DNA of 14,180 nucleotides, from positions 1 to 14,180 of the forward strand of contig JAFAEH010000254.1 in NCBI GenBank assembly GCA_023424135.1. The letters are read 5' to 3'. Each line of letters starts with the position of its first letter. Positions within the stretch are counted from its first letter, which is position 1. Positions 1 through 6,272 of this stretch are shown here, piece by piece. The stretch comes from Actinomycetes bacterium (GTDB lineage Bacteria; Actinomycetota; Actinomycetes; Actinomycetales; Cellulomonadaceae). The translations under genes and the position numbers were made by a program. The notes under the pieces are model-generated. The model did not search any database and had not been told where the DNA came from. It was given only the letters and a program-made list of their open reading frames with translations.

Positions 1-36
1 CGCCGGCACCGTCCGACCCGCCGGCACCGTCCGACC
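1..36. repeat. 18-bp perfect tandem repeat, two copies
   Basis: Bases 1-18 (CGCCGGCACCGTCCGACC) are repeated exactly at 19-36. In the frame of the upstream partial gene each copy encodes the hexapeptide unit PAPSDP, so the array is probably a short repeat within a disordered C-terminal tail. It may extend to the left of the window. Confidence 0.8.
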
Positions 37-92
37 GGACCGCGCCACCCGCCGCCGACGACGGTGGCCGGGCGACGCCCCCGCTCGGGTGA
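1..92 (+). CDS. 3' end of an upstream gene, Pro/Ala-rich C-terminal tail (partial)
   Basis: Reading in the frame of base 3, an open stretch runs from the window edge to a TGA at 90-92. It encodes a Pro/Ala/Ser/Asp-rich tail that includes PAPSDP twice. The TGA overlaps the GTG start of the next gene in a GTGA arrangement, the usual mark of translational coupling, so I take this as the true end of an upstream co-transcribed gene. The tail is low-complexity and carries no family signature, so the product cannot be named. The ThuA frame is also open back to the window edge, so a longer ThuA ORF is the alternative reading. Confidence 0.45.
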   Translation, partial: PAPSDPPAPSDRTAPPAADDGGRATPPLG

Positions 93-775
93 CCCGCGTG
101 CGACCGACACGTGCGCTCGTCCTGGCCGGTCGGGCCCGGTACGGCGACCCGTGGCACGACCACGCGGCGACGTCGCACCACGTCGCGCTCGTCCTGCAGC
201 GGCACGGGTTCCTCGTCGACGTCCGCTCGACGTTCCCGGACGCGCTCGCAGACCTCGGGCCCGACGACCTGCTCGTCGTCAACGCAGGTCAGGGTCCGGC
301 CGGCGACGTCGGGGGGCCGGGCCCGGCCGGCGACGACGCGCCGTGGATGCCCCTGCACGAGCGTGTGCGCGACCATGCGGGCGCGGGTGGTCCGGTGCTC
401 GCGCTGCACCAGTCGGCGAACACGTTCGGCGACAGTCCCTGGTGGGCCGGTGTGATCGGCGGGCGGTGGGTGGACGAGACGTCGTGGCACCCGCCGCAGA
501 CGGTCGCGACGTTCGACGTGCACGACGGGCACGAGATCACCGACGGGCTCGGCCCGCTCGTCGTCGACGACGAGCGGTACACGGACCTCGTCGTCGACCC
601 GGGCGTCCGCGTGCTCGTCTCGCACGACGAGGGTGGCACGACGCACCCGGTCGCATGGGTCGCACCCCACGGGCGCGCGGTCTACGACGGCCTCGGCCAT
701 GGGGTCGAGTCCTACGCGTCGTCCGCCCGCCGCGCTCTGCTCGCGCGCGAGGCCCGCTGGCTCACGCGCCCCTGA
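89..775 (+). CDS. ThuA-like domain protein
   Basis: This 228-aa protein has the length and motif order of the ThuA-like family (trehalose-utilisation ThuA type, with a glutamine-amidotransferase-like fold). It shows VLALH at 103-107 (the position of the family's conserved LH), GGRWVDETSWHP at 124-135, DERY at 161-164, and HPVAWV then GRAVYDGLGHG at 186-205. There is no signal peptide, so it should be cytoplasmic. The GTG start at 89 is chosen because it overlaps the preceding stop as GTGA and lies just before the first beta-strand (ALVLAG). Family members are linked to handling of oxidised or 3-keto sugars, but the reaction is not established, so the substrate here is unknown. The gene ends five bases before a strong hairpin. 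Confidence 0.85.
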   Translation: MTRVRPTRALVLAGRARYGDPWHDHAATSHHVALVLQRHGFLVDVRSTFPDALADLGPDDLLVVNAGQGPAGDVGGPGPAGDDAPWMPLHERVRDHAGAGGPVLALHQSANTFGDSPWWAGVIGGRWVDETSWHPPQTVATFDVHDGHEITDGLGPLVVDDERYTDLVVDPGVRVLVSHDEGGTTHPVAWVAPHGRAVYDGLGHGVESYASSARRALLAREARWLTRP

Positions 776-779
776 CAGA

Positions 780-843
780 CCCGCGACCCCGTCATCCGTC
801 ACGGGACGGCGGCGCATGCCGTCACGGATGACGGGGTCGCGGG
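780..843. terminator. Bidirectional hairpin terminator between ThuA and AI-2E genes
   Basis: Bases 780-799 pair perfectly with 824-843 (20 bp). After one C-C mismatch, four more pairs follow, leaving a 14-nt loop at 805-818. The hairpin starts five bases after the stop of the rightward ThuA gene and ends 18 bases before the stop of the leftward permease gene. It is therefore placed to end both transcripts. No U-tract is visible, which is usual for high-GC actinobacteria. Its stem core is repeated at 2128-2181. Confidence 0.8.
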
Positions 844-861
844 CTGGGCGGACGGCGACGG

Positions 862-2013
862 TCAGACCGACTCGGGGCGCTTCTGGCGGGCGAAGCGGGC
901 GGGCGTGTCGGGGCCGTCCCACACCTGGACGGCGCCCCAGATCGAGGCGGCGATCGGCACGGCGAGCACGGCCCCCGTGATGCCGGCGAGCACGGTGCCG
1001 GCGGTCAGCGCGACGAGGATGACCAGCGGGTGCAGTCGCAGCGAGCGGCCCATGACGACGGGCTGCAGCAGGTCGCCCTCGAGCTGGTTCACGGCGACGA
1101 CGATCGCGACGACGATCAGCGCCTCGACGGGACCGAGCGCGACGAGCGCGACGAGCGCGGCCAGGATCCCGGCGAGCGTCGCACCCACGAGCGGGATGAA
1201 CGCGAGCAGGAACACCAGCACCGACAGCGGGATCACCAGCGGCACGCCGACGAGAGCCAGCCCGATGCCGATGCCGACGGCGTCGACGGCCGCGACGATC
1301 GCGGTACCGCGCACGTACCCGCCGAGCGTCTGCACGGTCTTGTCGCCCACCCGTCGGCCGCGCTCGTAGCGGGATCCCTCGAAGGGGCGCAGCAGGAACT
1401 CCCAGATCTTCGGGCCGTCCTTGAGGAAGAAGAACAGCACGACGACCATGAGGAAGAACCCGGTGACGAAGTTCGCGGTCGCGGACAGGCCGGCGAGGGC
1501 GCCCGCGCCGACCGCGTCGGAGGCGAGCAGGCCCTGCAGCGCCTCCTGCGCCTCGCGGACCTGCTGCTCGGTGATCTCGAACGGCAGACCCGAGAGCATC
1601 GACTGCAGCTCGGCGATGCCGTCGACGGCCGAGTCGGCGAGCTCGTCCCACTGGGAGACCACCGCGCGCACGACGGCCCACACGACGAGTGCGAGGACGC
1701 CGACGAGCGCGACGAGCGCGAGCCACGTCGCGGCGAGCGACGGCACGCCGCGCCGGCGCAGCCCGGTGACGAGCGGGCTGATCGCGGCCGCGAGGACGAG
1801 CGCGATGAGCACCGGGATGACGATGAGCGTGAGCTGCGTGATCGCGAGGACGGCGACGGCCACGACGCCCAGTACCGCGAGCACCTGCACGGACCGGGTG
1901 CCGACGCGCCCGAACCCGTCGACCCACAGGCTGCGCGCGGTGGGAGGAGGGGGTGGCGCGACGGGTGCCGGGCGGGGTGCGACCTCGGTGCGTCTGCGTC
2001 CGAACCAGCCCAC
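862..2013 (-). CDS. AI-2E family permease
   Basis: The 383-aa polytopic membrane protein matches the AI-2E transporter family (PF01594; TqsA/YdiK-like). After a basic, Pro-rich N-terminus (1-30) come hydrophobic segments near 41-80 and 95-119, then a soluble region at ~120-175. The second half carries LKDG at 197-200, GGYVRG at 231-236, FIPLVG at 272-277, and the family motif NQLEGDLLQPVVMGRSLRLH at 309-328. Some members export the autoinducer AI-2 and others act as Na+(Li+)/H+ antiporters, so the substrate is undetermined. I chose the GTG at 2013 because GGAGG lies six bases upstream on that strand. A longer frame to 2145 would begin inside a hairpin and add a 44-residue Arg-rich stretch with no conserved features. 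Confidence 0.9.
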   Translation of the reverse strand: MGWFGRRRTEVAPRPAPVAPPPPPTARSLWVDGFGRVGTRSVQVLAVLGVVAVAVLAITQLTLIVIPVLIALVLAAAISPLVTGLRRRGVPSLAATWLALVALVGVLALVVWAVVRAVVSQWDELADSAVDGIAELQSMLSGLPFEITEQQVREAQEALQGLLASDAVGAGALAGLSATANFVTGFFLMVVVLFFFLKDGPKIWEFLLRPFEGSRYERGRRVGDKTVQTLGGYVRGTAIVAAVDAVGIGIGLALVGVPLVIPLSVLVFLLAFIPLVGATLAGILAALVALVALGPVEALIVVAIVVAVNQLEGDLLQPVVMGRSLRLHPLVILVALTAGTVLAGITGAVLAVPIAASIWGAVQVWDGPDTPARFARQKRPESV

Positions 2014-2051
2014 GTGCGTCCTCCGGCTCCTGGGTGCCCGCGGCCGGGCAC
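2014..2051 (-). promoter_or_regulatory. Shine-Dalgarno site and adjacent hairpin before AI-2E gene
   Basis: On the minus strand GGAGG (complement of 2020-2024) sits six bases before the GTG start and decides the start choice. Just upstream a 7-bp stem with a 4-nt loop (2034-2040 with 2045-2051) could fold in the mRNA leader about nine bases from the ribosome site. Whether it affects translation is inference. Confidence 0.5.
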
Positions 2052-2127
2052 GTGCCTCCGACGCTACGGTCCGACGCCGTCCCCGGCGCGGCGAGCGTCC
2101 GGTCGTGGCTCGGACGGCGTACCCGTC

Positions 2128-2181
2128 GACCCCGTCATCCGTCACGGAGTGACGGCGTATCCCGTGACGGATGACGGGGTC
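2128..2181 (-). terminator. Hairpin terminator after tetR gene
   Basis: Bases 2128-2147 pair perfectly with 2162-2181 (20 bp) around a 14-nt loop. The hairpin begins 13 bases beyond the stop codon of the leftward TetR gene, so it should terminate that transcript. It lies upstream of the AI-2E start. The inner 17 bases of the left arm (GACCCCGTCATCCGTCA) are identical to part of the terminator at 780-843. Confidence 0.75.
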
Positions 2182-2193
2182 GGTCGGGTCCGG

Positions 2194-2772
2194 TTAGTCG
2201 CGCAGCAGGTCGAGCGCGGTGTCGAGCGAGCGGACGGCGGCGGCCGGGTCGACGCGCACGATGAGCAGCGCGGCGACGACGAGCCCGGTGCACGTCTCGG
2301 CGAGGCGGTCGCGCTCGGCGGCGGGGAGCCCGGGGTGGCGGGCGTCGACGCCGCGCCCGATTGCGGTGCGCAGCTCGTCGCGGTACGCGGCGACGGTGCG
2401 TCGGACGTCGTCGTCGTGCGCGACGGGGGCGCCGGACGTGTTGAGCAGGAGGCAGCCGTGCGCGGCGGCGCTCGACACGCGGTCCCGCAGCACGCCGCGC
2501 AGGCCGTGCAGGTACCCGTGCAGGGCGTCGGGTGCCACGTCGTCGGCGACGAGGGGGCGCAGGCGCGGCCGGACGACCTCGTCGAGGTAGCTGTCGACGG
2601 CGGCGTCGAACAGCCCGCGCTTGGACCCGAAGGCGTGGTAGATGCTCGACCGGCTCAGCCCGGTGGCCTGCTCGAGCTCGGGCAGGGACGCACCCTCGTA
2701 GCCCTGGGCCCAGAAGACGCCGCGTGCGGCGCGCACGGCGGCGTCGGTGTCGAACGTCTGCGCGCGACCCAT
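2194..2772 (-). CDS. TetR/AcrR family transcriptional regulator
   Basis: The 192-aa protein has the size and layout of TetR repressors. An N-terminal helix-turn-helix at ~10-53 contains the recognition-helix segment TGLSRSSIYHAFGSKRGLFD, and a helical ligand-binding domain follows. The HGCLLLN segment at 105-111 places Cys107 where NemR-type regulators have their electrophile-sensing cysteine (known for E. coli NemR Cys106; equivalence here is inferred). A second cysteine is Cys161. The ATG at 2772 is supported by GGAGG six bases upstream. It is divergent from the DUF1304/oxidoreductase pair, with two palindromes between them, so it most likely represses that pair and itself. Confidence 0.92.
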   Translation of the reverse strand: MGRAQTFDTDAAVRAARGVFWAQGYEGASLPELEQATGLSRSSIYHAFGSKRGLFDAAVDSYLDEVVRPRLRPLVADDVAPDALHGYLHGLRGVLRDRVSSAAAHGCLLLNTSGAPVAHDDDVRRTVAAYRDELRTAIGRGVDARHPGLPAAERDRLAETCTGLVVAALLIVRVDPAAAVRSLDTALDLLRD

Positions 2773-2789
2773 GACGACCCTCCATTTTG

Positions 2790-2805
2790 TGTATCGACCG
2801 GTACA
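2790..2805. promoter_or_regulatory. Candidate TetR operator site 1
   Basis: TGTATCGACCGGTACA is an imperfect palindrome with 12 of 16 positions symmetric (TGTA/TACA ends and internal CG steps). It lies 18 bases from the TetR start. A good -10 hexamer for the tetR promoter (TATACT on the minus strand, complement of 2805-2810) abuts it. For the rightward gene a weak TTGTGT (2787-2792), 16-bp, TATGTT (2809-2814) promoter would also be covered. Confidence 0.6.
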
Positions 2806-2815
2806 GTATATGTTG

Positions 2816-2831
2816 TGGATCGAACGGTCCA
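2816..2831. promoter_or_regulatory. Candidate TetR operator site 2
   Basis: TGGATCGAACGGTCCA has the same symmetry and core as site 1, giving the joint pattern TGKATCGAMCGGTMCA. The centres of the two sites are 26 bp apart. The matching of two sites in one 96-bp divergent gap is the main evidence that they bind the adjacent repressor. Confidence 0.6.
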
Positions 2832-2868
2832 GAACAGCGCCGGGCAGCCGGCAGGGGAGGGGTACTCG

Positions 2869-3255
2869 ATGGTCGCCACCGGACTCGTGCTCGCGGGCAT
2901 CGCCGCGCTCGTGCACGTCTACATCTTCTGGCTCGAGTCGTTCGCGTGGACGTCGCCGAGCGGCCGGGCCGTGTTCGGCACCACCGAGCAGGAGGCGCAG
3001 GCCACCCGCGCACTCGCCTACAACCAGGGCTTCTACAACCTGTTCCTCGCCGTCGCGGTCGTGGTCGGCATCGTCCTCGTCGCGGCGGGCCAGCAGGCGG
3101 TCGGGGTGACCGCCGTGCTGATCGGCGCCGGGTCCATGGCCGCCGCGGCCCTCGTCCTGCTGCTGTCCGACCGCACCAAGACCTCCGCCGCGCTGAAGCA
3201 GGGCGTCGTCCCGCTGCTCGGCGTGCTCGCGCTCGTCGTCGGCCTCGCCGCCTGA
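2869..3255 (+). CDS. DUF1304 family small membrane protein
   Basis: The 128-aa hydrophobic protein has about four membrane segments (near 2-22, 55-74, 78-99 and 111-127). It carries the family pattern HVYIFWLESFAW at 16-27, RAVFG at 33-37 and NQGFYNLFLA at 52-61, which identifies DUF1304. The molecular function of the family is not known. The ATG at 2869 is preceded by GGGGAGGGG with a six-base gap. It is the first gene after the twin palindromes and lies 55 bp upstream of the oxidoreductase, so the two are probably co-transcribed and controlled by the divergent TetR. Confidence 0.88.
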   Translation: MVATGLVLAGIAALVHVYIFWLESFAWTSPSGRAVFGTTEQEAQATRALAYNQGFYNLFLAVAVVVGIVLVAAGQQAVGVTAVLIGAGSMAAAALVLLLSDRTKTSAALKQGVVPLLGVLALVVGLAA

Positions 3256-3310
3256 CGACGCCCGCACCGTCACCACCCGCACCACATCCGCACCACCCAG
3301 GAGCACCCGC

Positions 3311-4321
3311 ATGTCGCACGCCGTCAGCACCCAGGTCCAGCTCGTCGCCCGCCCGCAGGGATGGCCCACCCACGACGACTTCCGCACCGTCGAGGTCGCA
3401 CTGCCGGACCTCGGCCCCGGGCAGGTGCGCGTGGCCAACACGTTCCTGTCGGTCGACCCGTACATGCGCGGCCGCATGAACGACGTCAAGAGCTACACCC
3501 CGCCGTTCGCGCTCGGGGAGACCATGACGGGCGGTGCCGTCGGGCGGGTCGTCGCCTCGACGTCCGACGACGTGCCGGTCGGTGCCGTCGTCCTGCATCA
3601 GCTCGGCTGGCGCGACGTCGCGCAGGGCGACGCGCGCGAGTTCCGCGTCGTCCCGGAGCTGCCGGGCGTGCCGCTGTCGCTGTACCTCGGGACGCTCGGC
3701 ATGACCGGCCTGACGGCCTGGGTCGGGCTCACGGCGGTCGCGCACGTGCGGCCGGGTGACACGGTCTTCGTCTCCGGTGCCGCGGGTGCCGTCGGGACGA
3801 TGGTCGGGCAGATCGCCCGCCTGCTGGGCGCGTCGCGCGTCGTCGGGTCGGCGGGGTCGGCGCAGAAGGTCGCGCTGCTCACCGAGCGGTACGGCTACGA
3901 CGCGGCGCTGAGCTACAAGGACGCACCCGTGCGCGAGCAGCTCCCCGCGCTCGTCCCGGACGGCGTCGACGTGTACTTCGACAACGTCGGCGGCGACCAC
4001 CTCCAGGCCGCGCTCGACGTCATGAACCCGGGCGGTCGGATCGCGCTGTGCGGCGCGATCTCCGGGTACAACGCGACCGACCGGGCGCCGGGCCCGGACA
4101 ACCTGGCGAACCTCATCACGCGGGGGCTGACGATGCAGGGCTTCACCCTCGGTGGGTACCTGCAGCACGCGCCCGAGTTCCAGGAGCGCATGACGGGGTG
4201 GTTCGCGGCCGGGAAGATCGCGTACGACGAGACGGTCGTCGACGGTGTCGACCACGCGGTCGACGCGTTCCTCGACCTGATGCGCGGTGCGAACACCGGG
4301 AAGATGGTCGTGCGCGTCTGA
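3311..4321 (+). CDS. NADP-dependent oxidoreductase, CurA/alkenal reductase type (MDR)
   Basis: This 336-aa zinc-free medium-chain dehydrogenase/reductase resembles COG2130 (curcumin/2-alkenal/leukotriene B4 reductases). VDPYMRGRM at 48-56 is the family signature. The nucleotide-binding loop SGAAGAVG is at 155-162, and DVYFDNVGG at 220-228 matches the conserved loop of this subfamily. Such enzymes use NADPH to reduce the C=C bond of alpha,beta-unsaturated carbonyls in the cytoplasm, which detoxifies reactive aldehydes, enones or quinones. AGGAG seven bases before the ATG supports the start. It follows the DUF1304 gene and probably belongs to the TetR-controlled operon. The exact substrate cannot be read from sequence. 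Confidence 0.9.
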   Translation: MSHAVSTQVQLVARPQGWPTHDDFRTVEVALPDLGPGQVRVANTFLSVDPYMRGRMNDVKSYTPPFALGETMTGGAVGRVVASTSDDVPVGAVVLHQLGWRDVAQGDAREFRVVPELPGVPLSLYLGTLGMTGLTAWVGLTAVAHVRPGDTVFVSGAAGAVGTMVGQIARLLGASRVVGSAGSAQKVALLTERYGYDAALSYKDAPVREQLPALVPDGVDVYFDNVGGDHLQAALDVMNPGGRIALCGAISGYNATDRAPGPDNLANLITRGLTMQGFTLGGYLQHAPEFQERMTGWFAAGKIAYDETVVDGVDHAVDAFLDLMRGANTGKMVVRV

Positions 4322-4392
4322 CGGTCGCTGTCCGTTTCCTCCGGATCACCCGACCGGGTGACGCGCCTCATGGACCTCTCATGGAAGGGTTA

Positions 4393-4446
4393 CCCGTGAG
4401 TAAGTAAGTAGTCCGTACTTACTCACGGGCGACCACGCGTCGCCCG
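4393..4446. promoter_or_regulatory. 14-bp palindrome and overlapping second hairpin upstream of the glucanase gene
   Basis: In the 222-bp gap between the oxidoreductase and glucanase genes, 4393-4406 (CCCGTGAGTAAGTA) pairs perfectly with 4416-4429 around nine bases. A second stem, 4426-4433 with 4439-4446 (8 bp, 5-nt loop), shares four bases with the first, so the two are mutually exclusive in part. The arms are unusually AT-rich for this DNA and resemble a TetR-like operator (GAGTAAGTA/TACTTACTC), but the structure could also terminate the upstream operon. A smaller hairpin lies at 4346-4361, and the octamer CTCATGGA is repeated at 4367 and 4378. Confidence 0.5.
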
Positions 4447-4543
4447 GTCGGTGGCGTCGCCGTCCTCTCACCGCCGTGGGCCGGGGGGACCGCCCCGCGG
4501 GGGGCGCCTCCCGCGGGGGCCGCCGGGGGCGAGAGGAGACGCG

Positions 4544-6175
4544 ATGCGCGACGCGCTGACGAGACGGGTGGCCGCGGTGGCGGCCGCACTGGCCCTGGGA
4601 GCGGGGGTGAGCGCGCTCGGTGCGGCACCCGCCGCCGCGCTCGGACCCGACCGGCTGCCGATCACGGTCGCCAACACCTCGGGCCGCAGCGAGCAGACGT
4701 ACCTGTACGTGCTCGGCACCGACCTGGCCAGCGGCCGGCTCGGCTGGGTCGACGCCGCCGGGGCCTTCCACGCGTGGCCCGCCGGGACGAACCCGCCGTC
4801 GCCCGCGCCCGACGCGTCGATCGCCGGACCCCGCGACGGCGCCGACGCGACGCTGCGCGTCCCGCGCGGGTTCTCCGGGCGCGTGTACTTCTCGTTCGGC
4901 GCGAAGCTGCCGTTCGCGCTGACCACCGGCGGGCTCGTGCAGCCCGCGCCGTGGGCCGCGGGCGACCCCACGCGTGACCTGCTCTTCGACTGGAGCGAGT
5001 TCACCTACAACGACGCCGGCCTGTGGCTCAACAGCTCGCAGGTCGACATGTTCGCCGTCCCGCACTCGGTGTCCGTCACGGGCGCCTCGGGCACGACGAC
5101 GACCACCGGACGGCTCGTCGCGAACGGACGCCAGGCCGTCATCGACGCCATGCGCTCCGACGCCGCGTGGGCGCGCACCGTCGTCACACGCGCCGACGGC
5201 ACCGTCCTGCGCGTGCTCGCGCCGGGCAAGGCCGCGTCCGCGGGCCTCATGAGCGCGACGTTCCTCGACGGCTACATCGCGTCCGCGTGGGGGTCGTACA
5301 CGTCCCGCACGCTGACCGTCGTGCCGTTCGGCGACCGGCCCGACGTGCGCTACACCGGCCGCACCGTCGGCACGTCGATGACGTTCACGGACGGCTCCGG
5401 CCGTCAGGTCGCCTCCTTCGCGCGGCCGTCGACGAGCGACGTGTGGGGCTGCGATGGTGCGTTGCACGCGCCGAACGACCAGGTCGTCGGCCCGATCGCA
5501 CGCACGCTGTGCGCCGCGCTGTTCCGCGGGACCCTGGGTGCCTCGACGCAGGAGCCCGTGCTCGACGCCGCGCAGTACTACCGCTCGTCGCCCGCCAACC
5601 TGTACGGCCGGGCCGTGCACGCCGCGATGGTCGACGGACGCGCCTACGCGTTCGCGTTCGACGACGTCGGCGCGCACGAGTCCCTCGTCCACGACGGCGA
5701 CCCGCGCGGCGCGCGCATCGACCTCACCGCGTTCGTCGGCGGCGGGTCGGGTGGTGGCGGCACCGGCGGTGGTGACACCGGCAACCCGGCGACGGGCCGC
5801 GCGATCGTCTCCGCGCTCAACGACAAGTGCCTCGACGTGCCGGCCGGGCGCTTCGAGCCTGGCACGCGCGTGCACCTGTGGGGGTGCAACGGCGGCGTCA
5901 ACCAGCGCTGGGAGCTCGTCAACGGGACGGTCCGCACGCAGAACGGCCAGTGCCTCGACGTCACCTGGGGCGCCACGGCCAACGGCACGCCCGTGCAGCT
6001 CGCGACGTGCAGCGGGAACCCCGCGCAGCGCTGGGTCCTCACCGCGGCGGGTGACCTGGTGAACCCGCAGGCCGACAAGTGCCTGGACGTCGTGGACCTC
6101 AACCGGGCCGACGGTGCGCTCGTGCAGATCTGGCAGTGCGCGGGCACCGCGAACCAGAAGTGGACGGTGCGCTGA
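4544..6175 (+). CDS. Secreted GH64 endo-beta-1,3-glucanase with C-terminal CBM13
   Basis: The 543-aa preprotein starts with a Sec signal peptide (1-~32: RR, hydrophobic core, APAAA cleavage region). The catalytic domain at ~36-397 is a GH64 (laminaripentaose-producing beta-1,3-glucanase) domain. EFTYNDAGLWLNSSQVDMF at 152-170 gives Glu152 and Asp168, the same 16-residue spacing as the known catalytic pair Glu154/Asp170 of the Streptomyces matensis enzyme. A Gly-rich linker (399-417) leads to a ricin-B-type CBM13 at ~420-543, with three QRW/QKW motifs at 454, 495 and 538 and paired cysteines per repeat. It should be exported and cut beta-1,3-glucans such as fungal wall or curdlan-like polymers. 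The ATG at 4544 follows GAGGAGA closely; an upstream GTG at 4451 would place 31 Gly/Pro/Arg residues before the signal peptide. Confidence 0.93.
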   Translation: MRDALTRRVAAVAAALALGAGVSALGAAPAAALGPDRLPITVANTSGRSEQTYLYVLGTDLASGRLGWVDAAGAFHAWPAGTNPPSPAPDASIAGPRDGADATLRVPRGFSGRVYFSFGAKLPFALTTGGLVQPAPWAAGDPTRDLLFDWSEFTYNDAGLWLNSSQVDMFAVPHSVSVTGASGTTTTTGRLVANGRQAVIDAMRSDAAWARTVVTRADGTVLRVLAPGKAASAGLMSATFLDGYIASAWGSYTSRTLTVVPFGDRPDVRYTGRTVGTSMTFTDGSGRQVASFARPSTSDVWGCDGALHAPNDQVVGPIARTLCAALFRGTLGASTQEPVLDAAQYYRSSPANLYGRAVHAAMVDGRAYAFAFDDVGAHESLVHDGDPRGARIDLTAFVGGGSGGGGTGGGDTGNPATGRAIVSALNDKCLDVPAGRFEPGTRVHLWGCNGGVNQRWELVNGTVRTQNGQCLDVTWGATANGTPVQLATCSGNPAQRWVLTAAGDLVNPQADKCLDVVDLNRADGALVQIWQCAGTANQKWTVR

Positions 6176-6180
6176 CCTGA

Positions 6181-6225
6181 GGTGTGCAGGGTTCGGGACG
6201 CCTGACGCCCCTAACCCTGCACACC
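6181..6225. terminator. Bidirectional hairpin terminator after glucanase gene
   Basis: GGTGTGCAGGGTT at 6181-6193 pairs perfectly with 6213-6225 (13 bp) around a 19-nt GC-rich loop. It starts five bases after the glucanase stop and lies 33 bases beyond the end of the leftward propeller relic. It is therefore suitably placed between convergent genes. Confidence 0.75.
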
Positions 6226-6240
6226 CGGGCGCCGGACCGC

Positions 6241-6272
6241 GTCAGCGCAGCACGGTGTCAGCGCAGCACGGT
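6241..6272. repeat. 16-bp tandem duplication over the end of the propeller relic
   Basis: GTCAGCGCAGCACGGT at 6241-6256 is repeated exactly at 6257-6272. On the minus strand the unit contains the last codons (TVLR) and the TGA stop of the relic gene, so the stop region has been duplicated. It is a slippage-type event. Confidence 0.85.

Noticed and set aside
862..2145. Longer AI-2E gene starting at 2145
   Set aside because: This start lies inside the tetR terminator hairpin and adds an Arg-rich stretch without homology. The GTG at 2013 has a proper GGAGG.
1030..3255. Very long plus-strand frame opposite the AI-2E and TetR genes
   Set aside because: It is antisense to two well-supported genes and has His/Asp/Arg-rich low-complexity composition. 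Only its end (2869-3255) is a real gene, in the same frame.
4379..5875. 498-codon minus-strand frame opposite the glucanase gene
   Set aside because: Arg/Gly/Val-rich composition typical of GC-driven antisense frames; the plus strand encodes a complete GH64-CBM13 enzyme.
6205..6225. Telomere-like CCCTAACCC sequence
   Set aside because: It occurs once as one arm of the terminator hairpin, with no tandem array.
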